DNA of 64,000 nucleotides from Actinopolyspora saharensis (GCF_900100925.1 NZ_FNKO01000001.1:496001-560000), one strand, 5' to 3'; positions 36,793 through 46,324 are shown, counted from the first letter of the stretch. The notes: a model not told the origin generated them from the sequence alone. Program-made: numbers and translations.

Positions 36793-36945
36793 CGTGAGTC
36801 GACCAGGTACCGGAGTCCCCGGCGGTGCAGCGTCTTCCGCAACCGCAGTTCCGGGCCGGTGTCGCGACGCCCCATGGTGCGCATCACCTTTGCCGTCGCA
36901 GCGGACGACGCCGGTGGTGTTGGACCCGGATCGATCATGTTGGGT
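36793..36945 (-). pseudogene. vsr: Vsr mismatch endonuclease remnant, copy 3
   Basis: Only the leader and first 25 catalytic-domain residues remain: DPGPTPPASSAATAKVMRTM, then GRRDTGPELRLRKTLHRRGL and RYLVD, all in one frame. This shows the original reading frame that copies 1 and 2 have lost. The sequence leaves the vsr family right after LVD. The ORF continues to 36,648 with unrelated residues. Confidence 0.75.
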
Positions 36946-37148
36946 CCAGGCGTCAGCACGAGTCCGAACGCAACCGCCGCCATTCCTGCTGCCGCCGTGA
37001 AGTCGACCGTGCTCTGGATAACCGCCCTCCGGTGGTGTTCGTTCTCGGACAGCGGCCTCGCGAAGAACGCGGTCGGCGTCCGGCGCTGCAGGTCCTCGTA
37101 GGTCCCTCGGCGGAGGCGTCGGCAGTGGATGGCTCCCGCTGTCCGCTT

Positions 37149-37661
37149 TCAGGGCTCCGAGTGCGGCTCGGGCACGTCGTCGAGCCCGGTCAGCAGTGTG
37201 CGCAGCAGGTCGGCCAGGCGGTCCTGGTCGTTCTGATCGAGTGCGCCGAGCAGTTCGCGCTCGTTGCGGACGTGGTCGTCGACGATGTCGTCGACGAGTT
37301 TCCTGCCTTGGTCGCTGAGCGTGACGAACACGCTGCGGCGGTTGTCGGGGTCGACCTCGCGGGTGACGAGCCCTTTGGCGGCCAGGCGGTCGATCCGGTT
37401 GGTGATCGCCCCGGAGGTGACCATCGAGGTGTCCACGAGCGCGCCTGCCGTCAGTCGGTAGGGCGGACCGGAGCGGCGCAGTGTGGCCAGGATGTCGAAT
37501 TCCCAGAGCTGCAGGTCGTGCGTGGCGAAGTGGTCGCGCAACCCGCGTTCGAGCAGTCGGGCGGCGCGCTGTATGCGTCCCACCACGCCCATCGGCGAGG
37601 CGTCCAGGTCCGGGCGCTCGGATTGCCACTGCCGCAGCACCAGGTCGACGTTGTCGCTCAC
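37149..37661 (-). CDS. MarR family transcriptional regulator
   Basis: A 170-residue winged-helix repressor. The DNA-binding core is LWEFDILATLRRSGPPYRLT, with recognition helix TSMVTSGAITNRIDRLAAKG and the wing DPDNRRSVFVTLSDQG; the C-terminal helices mediate dimerisation. GTG 37,661 is chosen because GAGGAG lies at ideal distance; the TTG at 37,673 is inside that site. It is divergent from an EamA transporter gene, with a palindrome between them, so it very likely represses the transporter and itself until a small ligand binds. A second fragment of a near-identical gene occurs at 58.2-58.4 kb. Confidence 0.9.
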   Translation of the reverse strand: MSDNVDLVLRQWQSERPDLDASPMGVVGRIQRAARLLERGLRDHFATHDLQLWEFDILATLRRSGPPYRLTAGALVDTSMVTSGAITNRIDRLAAKGLVTREVDPDNRRSVFVTLSDQGRKLVDDIVDDHVRNERELLGALDQNDQDRLADLLRTLLTGLDDVPEPHSEP

Positions 37662-37665
37662 AGCT

Positions 37666-37746
37666 CTCCTCAATGTTGAAGTGTTTGACCCGACACTAGC
37701 AGTCGGCGTAGCGTCAGCTTTATGTTGAACTATTCAATGTTGAGGA
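37666..37746. promoter_or_regulatory. Divergent promoter region with MarR-type operator
   Basis: The perfect dyad TTGAA-CTA-TTCAA lies at 37,725-37,737, and a related half-element TCAATGTTGAA stands at the other end, next to the marR start. Both genes have GAGGAG ribosome binding sites inside this region. The symmetry and position are typical for a MarR operator controlling both directions. Confidence 0.6.
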
Positions 37747-37752
37747 GTGATG

Positions 37753-38757
37753 ATGACGCCGACTCGCCCGGCCGTGTCACCTGACGGCGGCTCGGCGCGG
37801 CTCTGGGGATTCACCGGCCTGGCCGCGCTTGCGCCGCTGAGCTGGGGGACGACCTACCTGGTGACCACCGAATTCCTGCCGCCCGACCGCCCCGTGCTGT
37901 CCGCGGCGCTGCGCGCCCTGCCCGCGGGCCTGGTGCTGCTGCTGATCACCCGCACGTTGCCGCGCGGCGCGTGGTGGTGGCGTGCGGCCGTGCTCGGCAC
38001 GCTGAACATCGGCGCGTTCTTCGCGCTGCTGTTCGTCGCCGCCTACCGGCTTCCCGGCGGTGTCGCGGCCGTCCTGAGCTCCGCGCAGCCGCTGATCGTC
38101 GTCGGTCTCGCGTTCGCCCTGCTCGGTCAACGACCGACGTGGTGGCGGCTGGGCTGGGCCGTGACCGGCGTGGTCGGTGTGGCGTTGATGGTCCTGCGCG
38201 GGCAGATCACGCTCGACCCGCTCGGCATCGTGGCTGGACTCGCCGGTGCCGCGGCGATGGCCACCGGTGTCGTGCTGACCAAGCACTGGGGACGTCCGCC
38301 CGGCGTCAACGTGCTGGCCTACACGGGCTGGCAGCTCACCGCCGGGGGACTGGTGCTGGCGCCGTTGGCCCTGCTGGTCGAGGGGCCACCACCCGCGCTG
38401 GACGTGGCAGCGGTCGGCGGTTACGCCTACCTGGCCGTCGTGGGCACGCTGCTCGCCTACGTGGTGTGGTTCCAGGGCCTGAGCAAGCTGCCGGTGGCCG
38501 GAGTGTCCTTCCTGGGGCTGCTGTCCCCGACGATGGCCACAGTTCTGGGATGGGTCGTGCTCGGGCAGGTTCTCACCCCGGTGCAGGTCGTCGGCTTCAC
38601 GCTGGCGGTCCTGTCGACCGCGGCGGCCCAGTTGTCGCCGGAGGTCGTGCGCGAGTTCCTCCGCCCGAGACGACCGGCCGAGACCGACTCCGCCGACCCG
38701 CCGGACACCCCCGCTTCGATCACCACTGACGAACCCCGACGGCAGAACGCCTCCTGA
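37753..38757 (+). CDS. EamA/DMT family membrane transporter
   Basis: A 334-residue membrane protein with ten predicted helices in two EamA repeats (WGFTGLAALAPLSWGTTYLV opens repeat 1; LDPLGIVAGLAGAAAMATGV opens repeat 2). Drug/metabolite transporters of this type export small molecules such as amino acids or toxic metabolites. ATG 37,753 follows GAGGAG by five bases. The C-terminal tail (RRPAETDSADPPDTPAS) is cytoplasmic and disordered. The gene is divergent from marR and 30 bases before the oxidoreductase gene, forming a two-gene operon under the MarR repressor. Confidence 0.88.
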   Translation: MTPTRPAVSPDGGSARLWGFTGLAALAPLSWGTTYLVTTEFLPPDRPVLSAALRALPAGLVLLLITRTLPRGAWWWRAAVLGTLNIGAFFALLFVAAYRLPGGVAAVLSSAQPLIVVGLAFALLGQRPTWWRLGWAVTGVVGVALMVLRGQITLDPLGIVAGLAGAAAMATGVVLTKHWGRPPGVNVLAYTGWQLTAGGLVLAPLALLVEGPPPALDVAAVGGYAYLAVVGTLLAYVVWFQGLSKLPVAGVSFLGLLSPTMATVLGWVVLGQVLTPVQVVGFTLAVLSTAAAQLSPEVVREFLRPRRPAETDSADPPDTPASITTDEPRRQNAS

Positions 38758-38787
38758 ACGTCCGAGACCGCGAAAGGAACCGGAACC

Positions 38788-39663
38788 ATGGGCCGCACCC
38801 TCCTGATCACCGGAGCCAACGGCAGCGTGTCCAGCGCGCTGCTGAACCACCTGGCCGACTCCGACTTCGAGATCCGCGCCCTGGTGCGCGATCCGGCGAG
38901 GGCCGACACCGCTCGTGAGCACGGCGCGCAGGTGTGCGTCGGCGACCTCGACGACGCCCGGTCGCTGCCGGAGGCCTTCGACGGCGTCGACGATCTGTGG
39001 CTGCTGACGCCGAACGGTCCGCGCTCGTCGGAGAACAGCATGAACGCCGTGTGGGCCGCGCGGCAGGCCGGCGTGCAGCGGGTCGTGCGGCTGTCCGCGA
39101 TCGGCGCGGCCAACGACGCACCGACCCGCAGTGGACGGCTGCACGCGCTGTCCGACCACGAACTGCAGGGGTCCGGGATGACCTGGACGATCCTGCGGCC
39201 GCACTGGTTCATGCAGAACCTGTTCAACGAGGCCGGCGACATCGCGGCGAACGGCACGTTCTCGCTCAACGCCGGTCACGGGCGCCTCGGCATGATCGAC
39301 GTCCGGGACATCGCCGCTTTCGCCGCGCGGGTGCTGACCGATCCGGCGGGGCAGCACCACGGGAAGATCTACACGCCGACCGGGCCGGAGTCGCTGTCGT
39401 TCACCGAGGTGGCCGAGCGGTTCGGTGCCGTCCTCGGTCGCACGGTCGAATACGCCGCCCACGACGACGAGGCCGAGCGAGCCACCCTGCTGTCCTACGG
39501 CGTGCCGCCGTGGATCGCCGACATGCTCGTCGAGTACGGCCAGGCCTACGCGTCCGGGTGGGGCGACTTCACCACCGACGACTTCGAAGAAGTCGTCGGT
39601 CGCCCGCCGCGCGGCGTACAGGAGTTCATCCGCGACCACGCCGACGCCTTCGCCGCGGGCTGA
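38788..39663 (+). CDS. NmrA-type NAD(P)-binding oxidoreductase
   Basis: A 291-residue atypical short-chain dehydrogenase. The Rossmann fold starts with LLITGANGSVSSALLNHL (G-x-x-G-x-x motif at residues 8-13), then ALVRDPARADTAREHGAQVC and VGDLDDARSLPEAFDGVD, as in NmrA/azoreductase-like proteins. No catalytic Tyr-x-x-x-Lys is evident, as expected for this group. A good GAAAGGAACC site precedes the ATG. Operon position after the EamA transporter suggests a role in the same stress response, probably redox-cofactor dependent; the substrate is unknown. Confidence 0.85.
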   Translation: MGRTLLITGANGSVSSALLNHLADSDFEIRALVRDPARADTAREHGAQVCVGDLDDARSLPEAFDGVDDLWLLTPNGPRSSENSMNAVWAARQAGVQRVVRLSAIGAANDAPTRSGRLHALSDHELQGSGMTWTILRPHWFMQNLFNEAGDIAANGTFSLNAGHGRLGMIDVRDIAAFAARVLTDPAGQHHGKIYTPTGPESLSFTEVAERFGAVLGRTVEYAAHDDEAERATLLSYGVPPWIADMLVEYGQAYASGWGDFTTDDFEEVVGRPPRGVQEFIRDHADAFAAG

Positions 39664-40708
39664 GGCAGCTACGACCGGGCCTGTCCCAGCGGGGACCGTG
39701 GAGACGGTCACCGCCGGGACAGGTGCTTTCAGATCGCGGTCTCCGCCACGTGCGCGGCGGCCAACCGGCCCGCGATTACCGTCAGGGGCGATACGTTCCC
39801 GTCGGCGTGGATTGCTCGGCGGTGGTTCGCGGATCAGGTCCGCGAGGAATTGTGGATGATCGAGCCGGAATCGGGTGAATGGGCCGTTGTCACTGAAACT
39901 GCCCAGCGTGGGCGGAACTGCTCGCGCCGGCGAGTCGGCAGTGGTGTCGACACGCGATCGCGGAATTCGGATTCAGCTCGTCCAGAGGTGCGCAGGCGAT
40001 GCTCGCGACGAGTTTTCGCAGGAGGGGCGCGGCAACGAATTCTTGATCGCGGAGAGCGATCCCCGTGGTGGACGTCCTCACTCGAAATGGTGGCGGTGGT
40101 CGGCATTGCCGCGTCAGCAGCGCCGCCGAGTCGTCACGGAACGCACTTGCCTGCTGCGGAGGCGCGTGGCGCCGCGAGCACTGCGCACCCCGCTCGCGCA
40201 GGCCGAATATCACTGGTGGAGCGTGGTGTGGGGCGAAAAGCCCGATCCCACACCAAGATCACTCGACCAGGTGATCTTGGTGGACTGCTGGGCGGTGAAG
40301 GGGATACGAATGGAAACATGATCAATCCGACGGCGGCACTCCCGCTGGGACTGACAAGACCTGAAGTACCCGTTGGAATCCCCGCGACGCTCAGCACGAT
40401 GTGATTGCACCGCCGCCACGCTGACCAGTTTTCGCGCATTCCACAGTGCCCCGTTGCGAACTCCGATGCGCACTCGCGATGTGCGGTACTGGATTGACCC
40501 GCGGCCAGCTGGGCAACTCGAACAGCACCCTCGAAAACACCGAGCACGATTCCTGGTGCACCGGTCAACGCGTCCGTCGCTTCTGAATCCGCGGCGGCGC
40601 GGCAGCATTTTGCTCGGTTGAACCGAAGTTGCACGTACACGAGACCACCACCGCGTTCTTCGAGGGCGCGTGTGGAACAAGTTGGTAAACGGATACATAG
40701 GAGGAAAC
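39664..40708. other. About 1 kb without a supportable gene
   Basis: A short plus-strand stretch around 39,770-39,900 reads ITVRGDTFPSAWIARRWFAD and then VREELWMIEPESGEWAVVTE, clearly protein-like, but has no start and changes register after 39,910. It is probably the relic of one gene. The remainder to the ribosome binding site AGGAGG at 40,699 shows only short frames. Confidence 0.4.
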
Positions 40709-41347
40709 ATGGCGGAAGCGACTCCGTCCACGCTCAGCTCGTGTGATTACAACATTCTCGACGTGATGAGCGGGAACTTTCCCGTTGTGCTGAACCACGC
40801 CGTCAACGGTGGGTATCTGCGGCCCGACGCCCTCAACCCGGATGATCACTACCACGAGGCGCGGGCCCACGGCCAGCTGGATGACAACACGAAGAACAAC
40901 AACGGGCACCTGTGGTACCTCACCCCGGGGATCTTCATCGAGCGCCTGCAGCGGATGACCTACTACATCGAGAGCGCGTGCAGTCACCAACCGGCCGCCG
41001 ATGACCCCAACACCGACAAGCGTCGGCGCATCACCATCACGACCGAGAATCCGACCCATCACGGGGTGGCCGTGGGGACCTTCGACCAGGTGCCCAACCA
41101 CTACCAATCCGACGAAGAGGGCGCCAAGGGCCGTTACAACCAATTGTGGATCGTCACGCCCACGTGCTGTGGCGCGTTAACGTTCATTCCGGTGCTGCAC
41201 CTGGATGTCATCTGGGGAACGAAGGGCAACTCGCCGCACATCGGTGAGTGCCCCCGTCCCGTCGAGAACGTCGGTGGCAACCCGATCGGTTCGGGCATCA
41301 GCCGGTGGATCCCCAGCCGGCCGCAGCAGCTGGTCGCGTCCTCCTGA
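40709..41347 (+). CDS. Hypothetical protein of unknown family
   Basis: A 212-residue protein I do not recognise. ATG 40,709 is firm: AGGAGG lies five bases upstream. There is no signal peptide or membrane segment. It is hydrophilic and aromatic-rich with regions such as CDYNILDVMSGNFPVVLNHA, GHLWYLTPGIFIERLQRMTY and YNQLWIVTPTCCGALTFIPV, suggesting a compact beta-rich globular fold. Five cysteines occur, two adjacent. It is a single-gene transcription unit closed by a strong hairpin terminator at 41,388, so it is probably expressed on its own. Confidence 0.75.
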   Translation: MAEATPSTLSSCDYNILDVMSGNFPVVLNHAVNGGYLRPDALNPDDHYHEARAHGQLDDNTKNNNGHLWYLTPGIFIERLQRMTYYIESACSHQPAADDPNTDKRRRITITTENPTHHGVAVGTFDQVPNHYQSDEEGAKGRYNQLWIVTPTCCGALTFIPVLHLDVIWGTKGNSPHIGECPRPVENVGGNPIGSGISRWIPSRPQQLVASS

Positions 41348-41387
41348 AGCGCGGGGAAGCCGCGTCCCGTTCGGACGTCCGGTTGAC

Positions 41388-41429
41388 GGGGCCGGGGTGC
41401 TGAGAAACGTTCCTCAGCACCCCGGCCCC
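41388..41429. terminator. Strong GC hairpin terminator
   Basis: A 17-base perfect stem, GGGGCCGGGGTGCTGAG paired with CTCAGCACCCCGGCCCC, around an eight-base loop. It is not followed by a long T-run, as is usual in high-GC actinomycetes. It separates the unknown gene from the XRE regulator. Confidence 0.8.
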
Positions 41430-41651
41430 CGTTCGTGCGGGGCCCGCACCCGCGGGGTTTCTTCACCGATCTGCTGCGGGGGGGCTCGCTCGCTGCGAAC
41501 GCCCCGCCCTGGTGACCGTTGGCGAGTAGCTCCCGAAGGCTCGTCCCCTGGTCGTGTGCTCGGTAGTGTGGTTGGTGCCGCTTCGCCGAGGTTGTCCCCG
41601 CGGGACACCGTGGGGGCGGTGAAGGGGCGCGGCGAAGAGGGGTGGTTCCTC

Positions 41652-42887
41652 ATGTCGTACGAGGGTGTGCCAGCGCTGGACACGACCGAGATCGGCGGGC
41701 GGGTGCGGATGGTGCGCCGTCGCCGTGGGCTCGGTTTGGAGACCGCGGCCGGTCTGGCGGGAATCTCGAAGAGCTACTTGAGCTTGTTGGAAACCGGGCG
41801 GAGGCGTGTCGATTCGCGGGCGCTGCTCGACCGGATCGCGAACGCGCTGGGCTGCTCGGTCGTCGACCTCACCGGAGAGCCCTACGTGCCCGCTCACGAG
41901 CATACGGCGGGCGCGATGCGGGCGGTCCCGGAAGTGCAGCTGGCCTTGGCGGATTGCTCGCTGGACGATGTGCCGGACGTTCCGGCGCGTTCGCTGGACG
42001 AGCTGTCCGAGCCCGTCCACCAGGCCCACCGCGACTACCTCGACCACGCCCGTTATGACCGGGCCGGGGCCGGTCTGGGCAGCCTACTCACCGAACTACA
42101 CGTTCACGCGGTCCACGGTGCCTCCGAGCAGGTCCGAGCGCTGTCGCTGTTGGTGAAGGCGTGCATCGTGGCCTTCGGCGTGACGAAGAACCTCGGGCAC
42201 CCGGACTTGGCGCTGCAAGCCGCCCAGCGGGGCTACGATGCCGCACGGCTGGCCGGTGATCCCGCGCTGATCGCGTTCGCCGGGCAACGCCGCGCCCAGG
42301 CGTTCCAACGGGTCGGAGCGTTCCGCCGAGCCGGGACCGTGCTGTCCGAGACGGTGGACTACGTGGACGACTACGCGGACCCGACCGCGGTCGACACCAG
42401 CGCGGCCGAGGGGGCGGGGTTGTTGCACCTGACCTCGGCGTTGAACGCGGCACGGGCCGGGAACAGCGACACGGCCCGCTCGCACCTGGCGACCGCGGTC
42501 GAGTTCGGCCAGCACACCGGCGAGCGCAACGCGATGGGCCAGCACTTCGGGCCGGCGAACCTCGGCGTGTGGACGATCTCGGTCGGTGTCGAGCTCGGCG
42601 ACGGCGCCGCGGTCTACGATCAGGCCTTTCCCGCGATCGATCAGAGCGCGTTGGCCAGCGCCGACCGAGTAGCCATGCTGCACCTGGACTCGGCCCGCGC
42701 CCTGGCCCAGGAGGGCGGCAAGCGTGACGCCGAAGCGGTGCGCCTGGTCGACAACGCCGACCGCACCGCACCGGCCCGGATTCGACAAGACCCGGTAACC
42801 CGTGAACTCGTGTCCACGCTGACCAGCCGGGCACGTCGCCGCACCTGGGAAATGGACAGCCTGCGGAACCGTTTCGGCATCCGTTGA
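41652..42887 (+). CDS. XRE-family regulator with TPR-like sensor domain
   Basis: A 411-residue regulator. Residues 12-66 are a helix-turn-helix of the XRE type (GGRVRMVRRRRGLGLETAAG, then AGISKSYLSLLETGRRRVDS). The rest is an all-helical, TPR-like array (ARYDRAGAGLGSLLTELHVH, GHPDLALQAAQRGYDAARLA), the form typical of actinomycete regulators that sense a small molecule or peptide. ATG 41,652 is used; the frame is open upstream through the terminator region. Tiny coupled genes follow, a common arrangement in these genomes, which suggests that the regulator and small proteins act together. Confidence 0.85.
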   Translation: MSYEGVPALDTTEIGGRVRMVRRRRGLGLETAAGLAGISKSYLSLLETGRRRVDSRALLDRIANALGCSVVDLTGEPYVPAHEHTAGAMRAVPEVQLALADCSLDDVPDVPARSLDELSEPVHQAHRDYLDHARYDRAGAGLGSLLTELHVHAVHGASEQVRALSLLVKACIVAFGVTKNLGHPDLALQAAQRGYDAARLAGDPALIAFAGQRRAQAFQRVGAFRRAGTVLSETVDYVDDYADPTAVDTSAAEGAGLLHLTSALNAARAGNSDTARSHLATAVEFGQHTGERNAMGQHFGPANLGVWTISVGVELGDGAAVYDQAFPAIDQSALASADRVAMLHLDSARALAQEGGKRDAEAVRLVDNADRTAPARIRQDPVTRELVSTLTSRARRRTWEMDSLRNRFGIR

Positions 42888-42951
42888 CACGCGGTCAACC
42901 CGCACACCCGTAACCACGCATAGCTTCACTTCGACTACGGGAGGTGAGGCT

Positions 42952-43158
42952 ATGTGTGACCCTGTGCGAGTGCGCTGCACGACCGTGGAGTCCGGCGGGC
43001 GGGAATCGTTCGTGCTGCGCCGCTCGGGCGAGCAGCTCCGCATCGACACACCCACGGTGTTCCACCGGACGGTGTGGACGCCCGAGCAGGCTCGCGAGTT
43101 GCGGGACGCGTTGACCGCGCTGCTCGGTCAGCTCACCACAGGGGGTGGTTCCCGGTGA
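42952..43158 (+). CDS. Small conserved hypothetical protein after the XRE gene
   Basis: A 68-residue protein whose ATG follows GGGAGGTGAGG. It reads as a compact beta-then-alpha domain: VRVRCTTVESGGRESFVLRR, then TVWTPEQARELRDALTALLG. The stop overlaps the next start (GTGA). Genes of this size and layout commonly follow XRE/TPR regulators in actinomycetes; their function is not known to me. Confidence 0.7.
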   Translation: MCDPVRVRCTTVESGGRESFVLRRSGEQLRIDTPTVFHRTVWTPEQARELRDALTALLGQLTTGGGSR

Positions 43159-43382
43159 GCCGGCCGCACACGCAGTTGGCGACGTTGCTGCGCCGGGCGC
43201 AGTGGATGTTGGATGAGGCCGCCTACAAGCTCGGCGGCAAGCAGCTTCCGGACACCGACCGGTACGCCCTGGCCGAAGCCCTGGACGAGCTGGCCGCCGC
43301 ACTGCGCGAGCACGTCGACGAACCCGCCGAACTCGCAGCCGGGCAGGGAGAGCACCCCACGACCGTGGAGGCCGAGCGGTGA
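43155..43382 (+). CDS. Second small satellite protein of the XRE gene
   Basis: A 75-residue helical, acidic protein (LATLLRRAQWMLDEAAYKLG, DRYALAEALDELAAALREHV). GTG 43,155 overlaps the stop of the preceding small gene, so it is translationally coupled. Its own stop overlaps another GTG. No domain is recognised. Confidence 0.65.
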   Translation: MSRPHTQLATLLRRAQWMLDEAAYKLGGKQLPDTDRYALAEALDELAAALREHVDEPAELAAGQGEHPTTVEAER

Positions 43383-43828
43383 GCGCGCGTCGCCCCCGCC
43401 CCTGTCTCGGACGGCACGGGTACCGACCGTGCCGGCTTCCGGGGCACGTGCCCGCGCTGTCCGGTGATCTCGCGATATCGGGGTCGCACCCGGTGCGGCC
43501 CCCTGGCAGTTACCGCCATGACGGAGGTACCTGCCAGGCGAGCAGCGACGGGGTAGCGCCCCGCGGGTGGTTGTGCGACCCTGCGATCCTCGCTCGCGTG
43601 CTGGACGGGCTGCGACGGCTGGGACCGTTCGATCGTCTATCAGGGTGCGGCATACCTGTCCGGTGGTCCGCGCTGTCACCTCAGTGCGCGTGTTCCCCGT
43701 CCAGTAGCTCGGACTCGGAGACGTTCAGGTGCGCCTCGCCGGGGGAGCGCGGGATGCGGACGTTCCGCCCGTGTTCTGTCCGATTACTCCTCGGACTCCG
43801 CCAGCGCGGATTCGATCGCGGCTGTTAG
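43379..43828 (+). CDS. Possible third small ORF of the XRE cluster
   Basis: GTG 43,379 overlaps the previous stop (GTGA), which favours translation. The first 100 residues contain PRPCLGRHGYRPCRLPGHVP and LCDPAILARVLDGLRRLG, plausible protein segments. The last 50 residues overlap the nhaA 3' end on the other strand and look like noise, so a frameshift or a shorter true product is possible. Confidence 0.35.
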   Translation: MSARRPRPCLGRHGYRPCRLPGHVPALSGDLAISGSHPVRPPGSYRHDGGTCQASSDGVAPRGWLCDPAILARVLDGLRRLGPFDRLSGCGIPVRWSALSPQCACSPSSSSDSETFRCASPGERGMRTFRPCSVRLLLGLRQRGFDRGC

Positions 43829-45646
43829 CTCCACGCTGTTGTTGCCGCCCTTGTAGCGCTGGCCGTTGACGAAGAAGGTGGGTGTGCCGCGGACGCCACT
43901 GGCACGGCCGGATGCGATGTCGGCGTCCACCCGGTCGGTGTGCCTGCGCACGTGTCGGTTGGTGATCACGTCTGCGGGGAGGCCGACCTGCTCGGCATGT
44001 GCTGCCAGACCGTCTGCGTCCAGCTCTCGTTGGTGGGTGAACAGTCGTTCGTGCATCTGCCAGAACCGTCCTCGGGCACCTGCCTCCTCCGCGGCGAGTG
44101 CGGCTCTACGCGCGTTCGGGTGCAGCGAGTCGATCGGGTAGTGCCGAAACACGAACCGCAGCTGACTCCCGTATCGCGCTCGGAGAGCGTGCAGCACCGG
44201 ATGCATCGTGCCGCAGGACGGGCACTCGTAGTCCGCGTACTCCACCAGGGTGACCGTGGCGCTCTCCGGCCCGAGTGCGTGATCGTGCTCGGAGACGGGG
44301 TCGGCCAGTGTGTCCGGCAACTGCTCCGCGGACGTGTCTTCCCCGGGCGGGGCGCACACCGCTCCTCGGTTCCAGGCCAGCCAGAAGACCACCCGCCCGA
44401 TGATCGCCGCCAGCAGGGACCCTGCCAGGATCCCGACTTCCGCCTCGGTGCGCAGCGCCTGTTCGGCGAAGGCCAGCTCGGTGATGAACAGCGATACCGT
44501 GAACCCGATCCCGGCCAGCGCCGCGCCGCCGAGTAGCTGGCCCCACACCAGCTGACCGGGAAGCGAGCCCAGCCCGGAGCGCAGTCCGACCCAACTGCCC
44601 AGAGCCACACCGGCGAACTTGCCGACCACCAAACCGGCCACGACGCCGTGGGTCACCGGTGAGGTCGCTGCCCGTGCCAGCGTGTCCGCCCCGAGCGGGA
44701 TGCCGGCGTTGGCCAGTGCGAACAGCGGGATCACGGCATAGCTGGTCCACGGGTGCAGGCGGAGTTGAAGGCGCTCGTTCGGCGGCACCGCGGCCTGCAA
44801 CTCGCGCCGAGCCGCATGGCCTCGCTCCGGCGTGGGATTTCTCGTGAAGGCCTGGGCCAGCTCGCCGACACGCAGCACCCGCGCGTCCGGTGGGACGTGC
44901 ACCCGGACGAGGGCACCCAGCGCCAACCCGACGACAGTGGGATGCAGCCCTGACTCGACGGTCAGCACCCAGATCACCACCGCCAGCGCTGTGAACAGCG
45001 GAGCCCACCGGATACCGATCCACCGCACCACCAGCACGAGCACGAACAGCACGACAGCGGCCACCAGCGCGGAAACGCTGATCTCGTTCGTGTAGACGAT
45101 CGCGACGACCCCGATGGCTCCCACGTCATCCACGACAGCCAGGGTCAGCAGAAACACTCGCAACGGATCCGGGCACCGTGGTCCGACCAGCGCCAGCATT
45201 CCCAGCACGAACGCCGTATCGGTGGCGATCGGGATGCCCCATCCGATCGCTCCCGGGCCTCCGGCGTTGATCACCAGGTACAGCACAGCGGGAAGCGCGA
45301 GCCCACCCAGTGCGGCCAGCAGCGGAACCGCCACCATGCGGCGGTTGCGCATCTCGCCGAGGGTTGACTCGCGGGAGACCTCCATCCCGATGACGAAGAA
45401 GAACAGGGCCATGAGCCCGTCGTTGATCCAGTGCCGCAGATCCAGCTCCAGCTCCAGCACGCCGATGCGCACCGCCAGCGGGGTGTGCCAGAGTGCTTCG
45501 TAGCTGGCAGCGAACGGGGAATTGGCCCACACGATCGCGACCACGGTCGCTGCCAGCAACAGCAGCGTGCTGCTGGCCTCGGTGGCCAGGAACGCCTGCA
45601 CCGCCCGCGGTAGAGATCGGGTGACAGTGGACGCGGGCAACCTCAT
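43784..45646 (-). CDS. nhaA: NhaA Na+/H+ antiporter fused to a thioredoxin-like domain
   Basis: A 620-residue membrane protein. Residues 1-410 form an NhaA antiporter with about twelve helices; signatures include NDGLMALFFFVIGMEVSRES, the Asp pair in VFLLTLAVVDDVGAIGVVA and GIGFTVSLFITELAF. It exchanges Na+ for H+ for pH and salt homeostasis. After a linker, a DsbA-like domain begins at about 455 with VEYADYECPSCGTMHPVLHA (active-site C-P-S-C near 472) and ends with ASGVRGTPTFFVNG (cis-Pro loop). Such fusions are known in actinobacteria. ATG 45,646 is chosen; the longer frame is non-conserved. A truncated second C-terminus lies at 58.0-58.2 kb. Confidence 0.93.
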   Translation of the reverse strand: MRLPASTVTRSLPRAVQAFLATEASSTLLLLAATVVAIVWANSPFAASYEALWHTPLAVRIGVLELELDLRHWINDGLMALFFFVIGMEVSRESTLGEMRNRRMVAVPLLAALGGLALPAVLYLVINAGGPGAIGWGIPIATDTAFVLGMLALVGPRCPDPLRVFLLTLAVVDDVGAIGVVAIVYTNEISVSALVAAVVLFVLVLVVRWIGIRWAPLFTALAVVIWVLTVESGLHPTVVGLALGALVRVHVPPDARVLRVGELAQAFTRNPTPERGHAARRELQAAVPPNERLQLRLHPWTSYAVIPLFALANAGIPLGADTLARAATSPVTHGVVAGLVVGKFAGVALGSWVGLRSGLGSLPGQLVWGQLLGGAALAGIGFTVSLFITELAFAEQALRTEAEVGILAGSLLAAIIGRVVFWLAWNRGAVCAPPGEDTSAEQLPDTLADPVSEHDHALGPESATVTLVEYADYECPSCGTMHPVLHALRARYGSQLRFVFRHYPIDSLHPNARRAALAAEEAGARGRFWQMHERLFTHQRELDADGLAAHAEQVGLPADVITNRHVRRHTDRVDADIASGRASGVRGTPTFFVNGQRYKGGNNSVELTAAIESALAESEE

Positions 45647-46324
45647 CGTGCAATGGCCTCCAGACGCGGTACACGGCGAGACCGGCCCCACCCGAGCGAG
45701 TCAGCCAAGTCGCGTCGATAAGACGTGGCTGCGGGACATTCTGCGCACACCGAACACTGATCGCACGCGGCTCATCAGTCCCCGAACCTCACGACGCCCG
45801 GAGGGCACGACTTCGCTGTGGCTGAACGACCCCGCTCCGGCCGCCACATGGCTCTACACCGGATTGCCGGTCACGGCAGTGTGAGCCCTCGCCATCCGTG
45901 GGTGCTCAGCAAGAAGAACAAGCACACGCGCCTGCTCGCGGCCTACGGCATCCACATCGGCCCGTACGCCAACGAGGTCGCCAACCAGCCCATGAGGTGC
46001 TCCGGGTTCTTCAAGGGCCCTCAGACCGGCTGTGGGGACGAGGTCAGGTCATTTCACGGAGCTGGCACCACCATCGACCTCCTCCAAGTCACCGGACGCG
46101 TCGTCGCGGCACTGCCTTCGCCTACGACTCCCGGGAGTTGGGGCACGACGCGGCTTGTCCCCGCGGACGTGGAACTTCCGGCGGAGGGCTCGTGTTGCCG
46201 GATGCGACGACGGGGAGGGCGTCGCGGCCGCCGGCTGGGCGGCTGCGGCGCCCGACCGGTGCTTGGGGCTCGTCGTTCGCGAGCGGACCAGCAGGAGCGG
46301 TCGTGCCCGGTGCCGGCGAGGAGC
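45647..46324. other. About 680 bases without a supported gene
   Basis: The plus strand around 45,890-46,010 reads HPWVLSKKNKHTRLLAAYGI and then HIGPYANEVANQ, a protein-like run without a good start, ribosome binding site or recognised family. It may be the scrap of a gene. The rest is noise in all frames. Confidence 0.35.

Noticed and set aside
37777..39711. A 644-codon minus-strand frame
   Set aside because: It is antisense to the EamA and NmrA genes, both of which have clear family motifs and good start signals.
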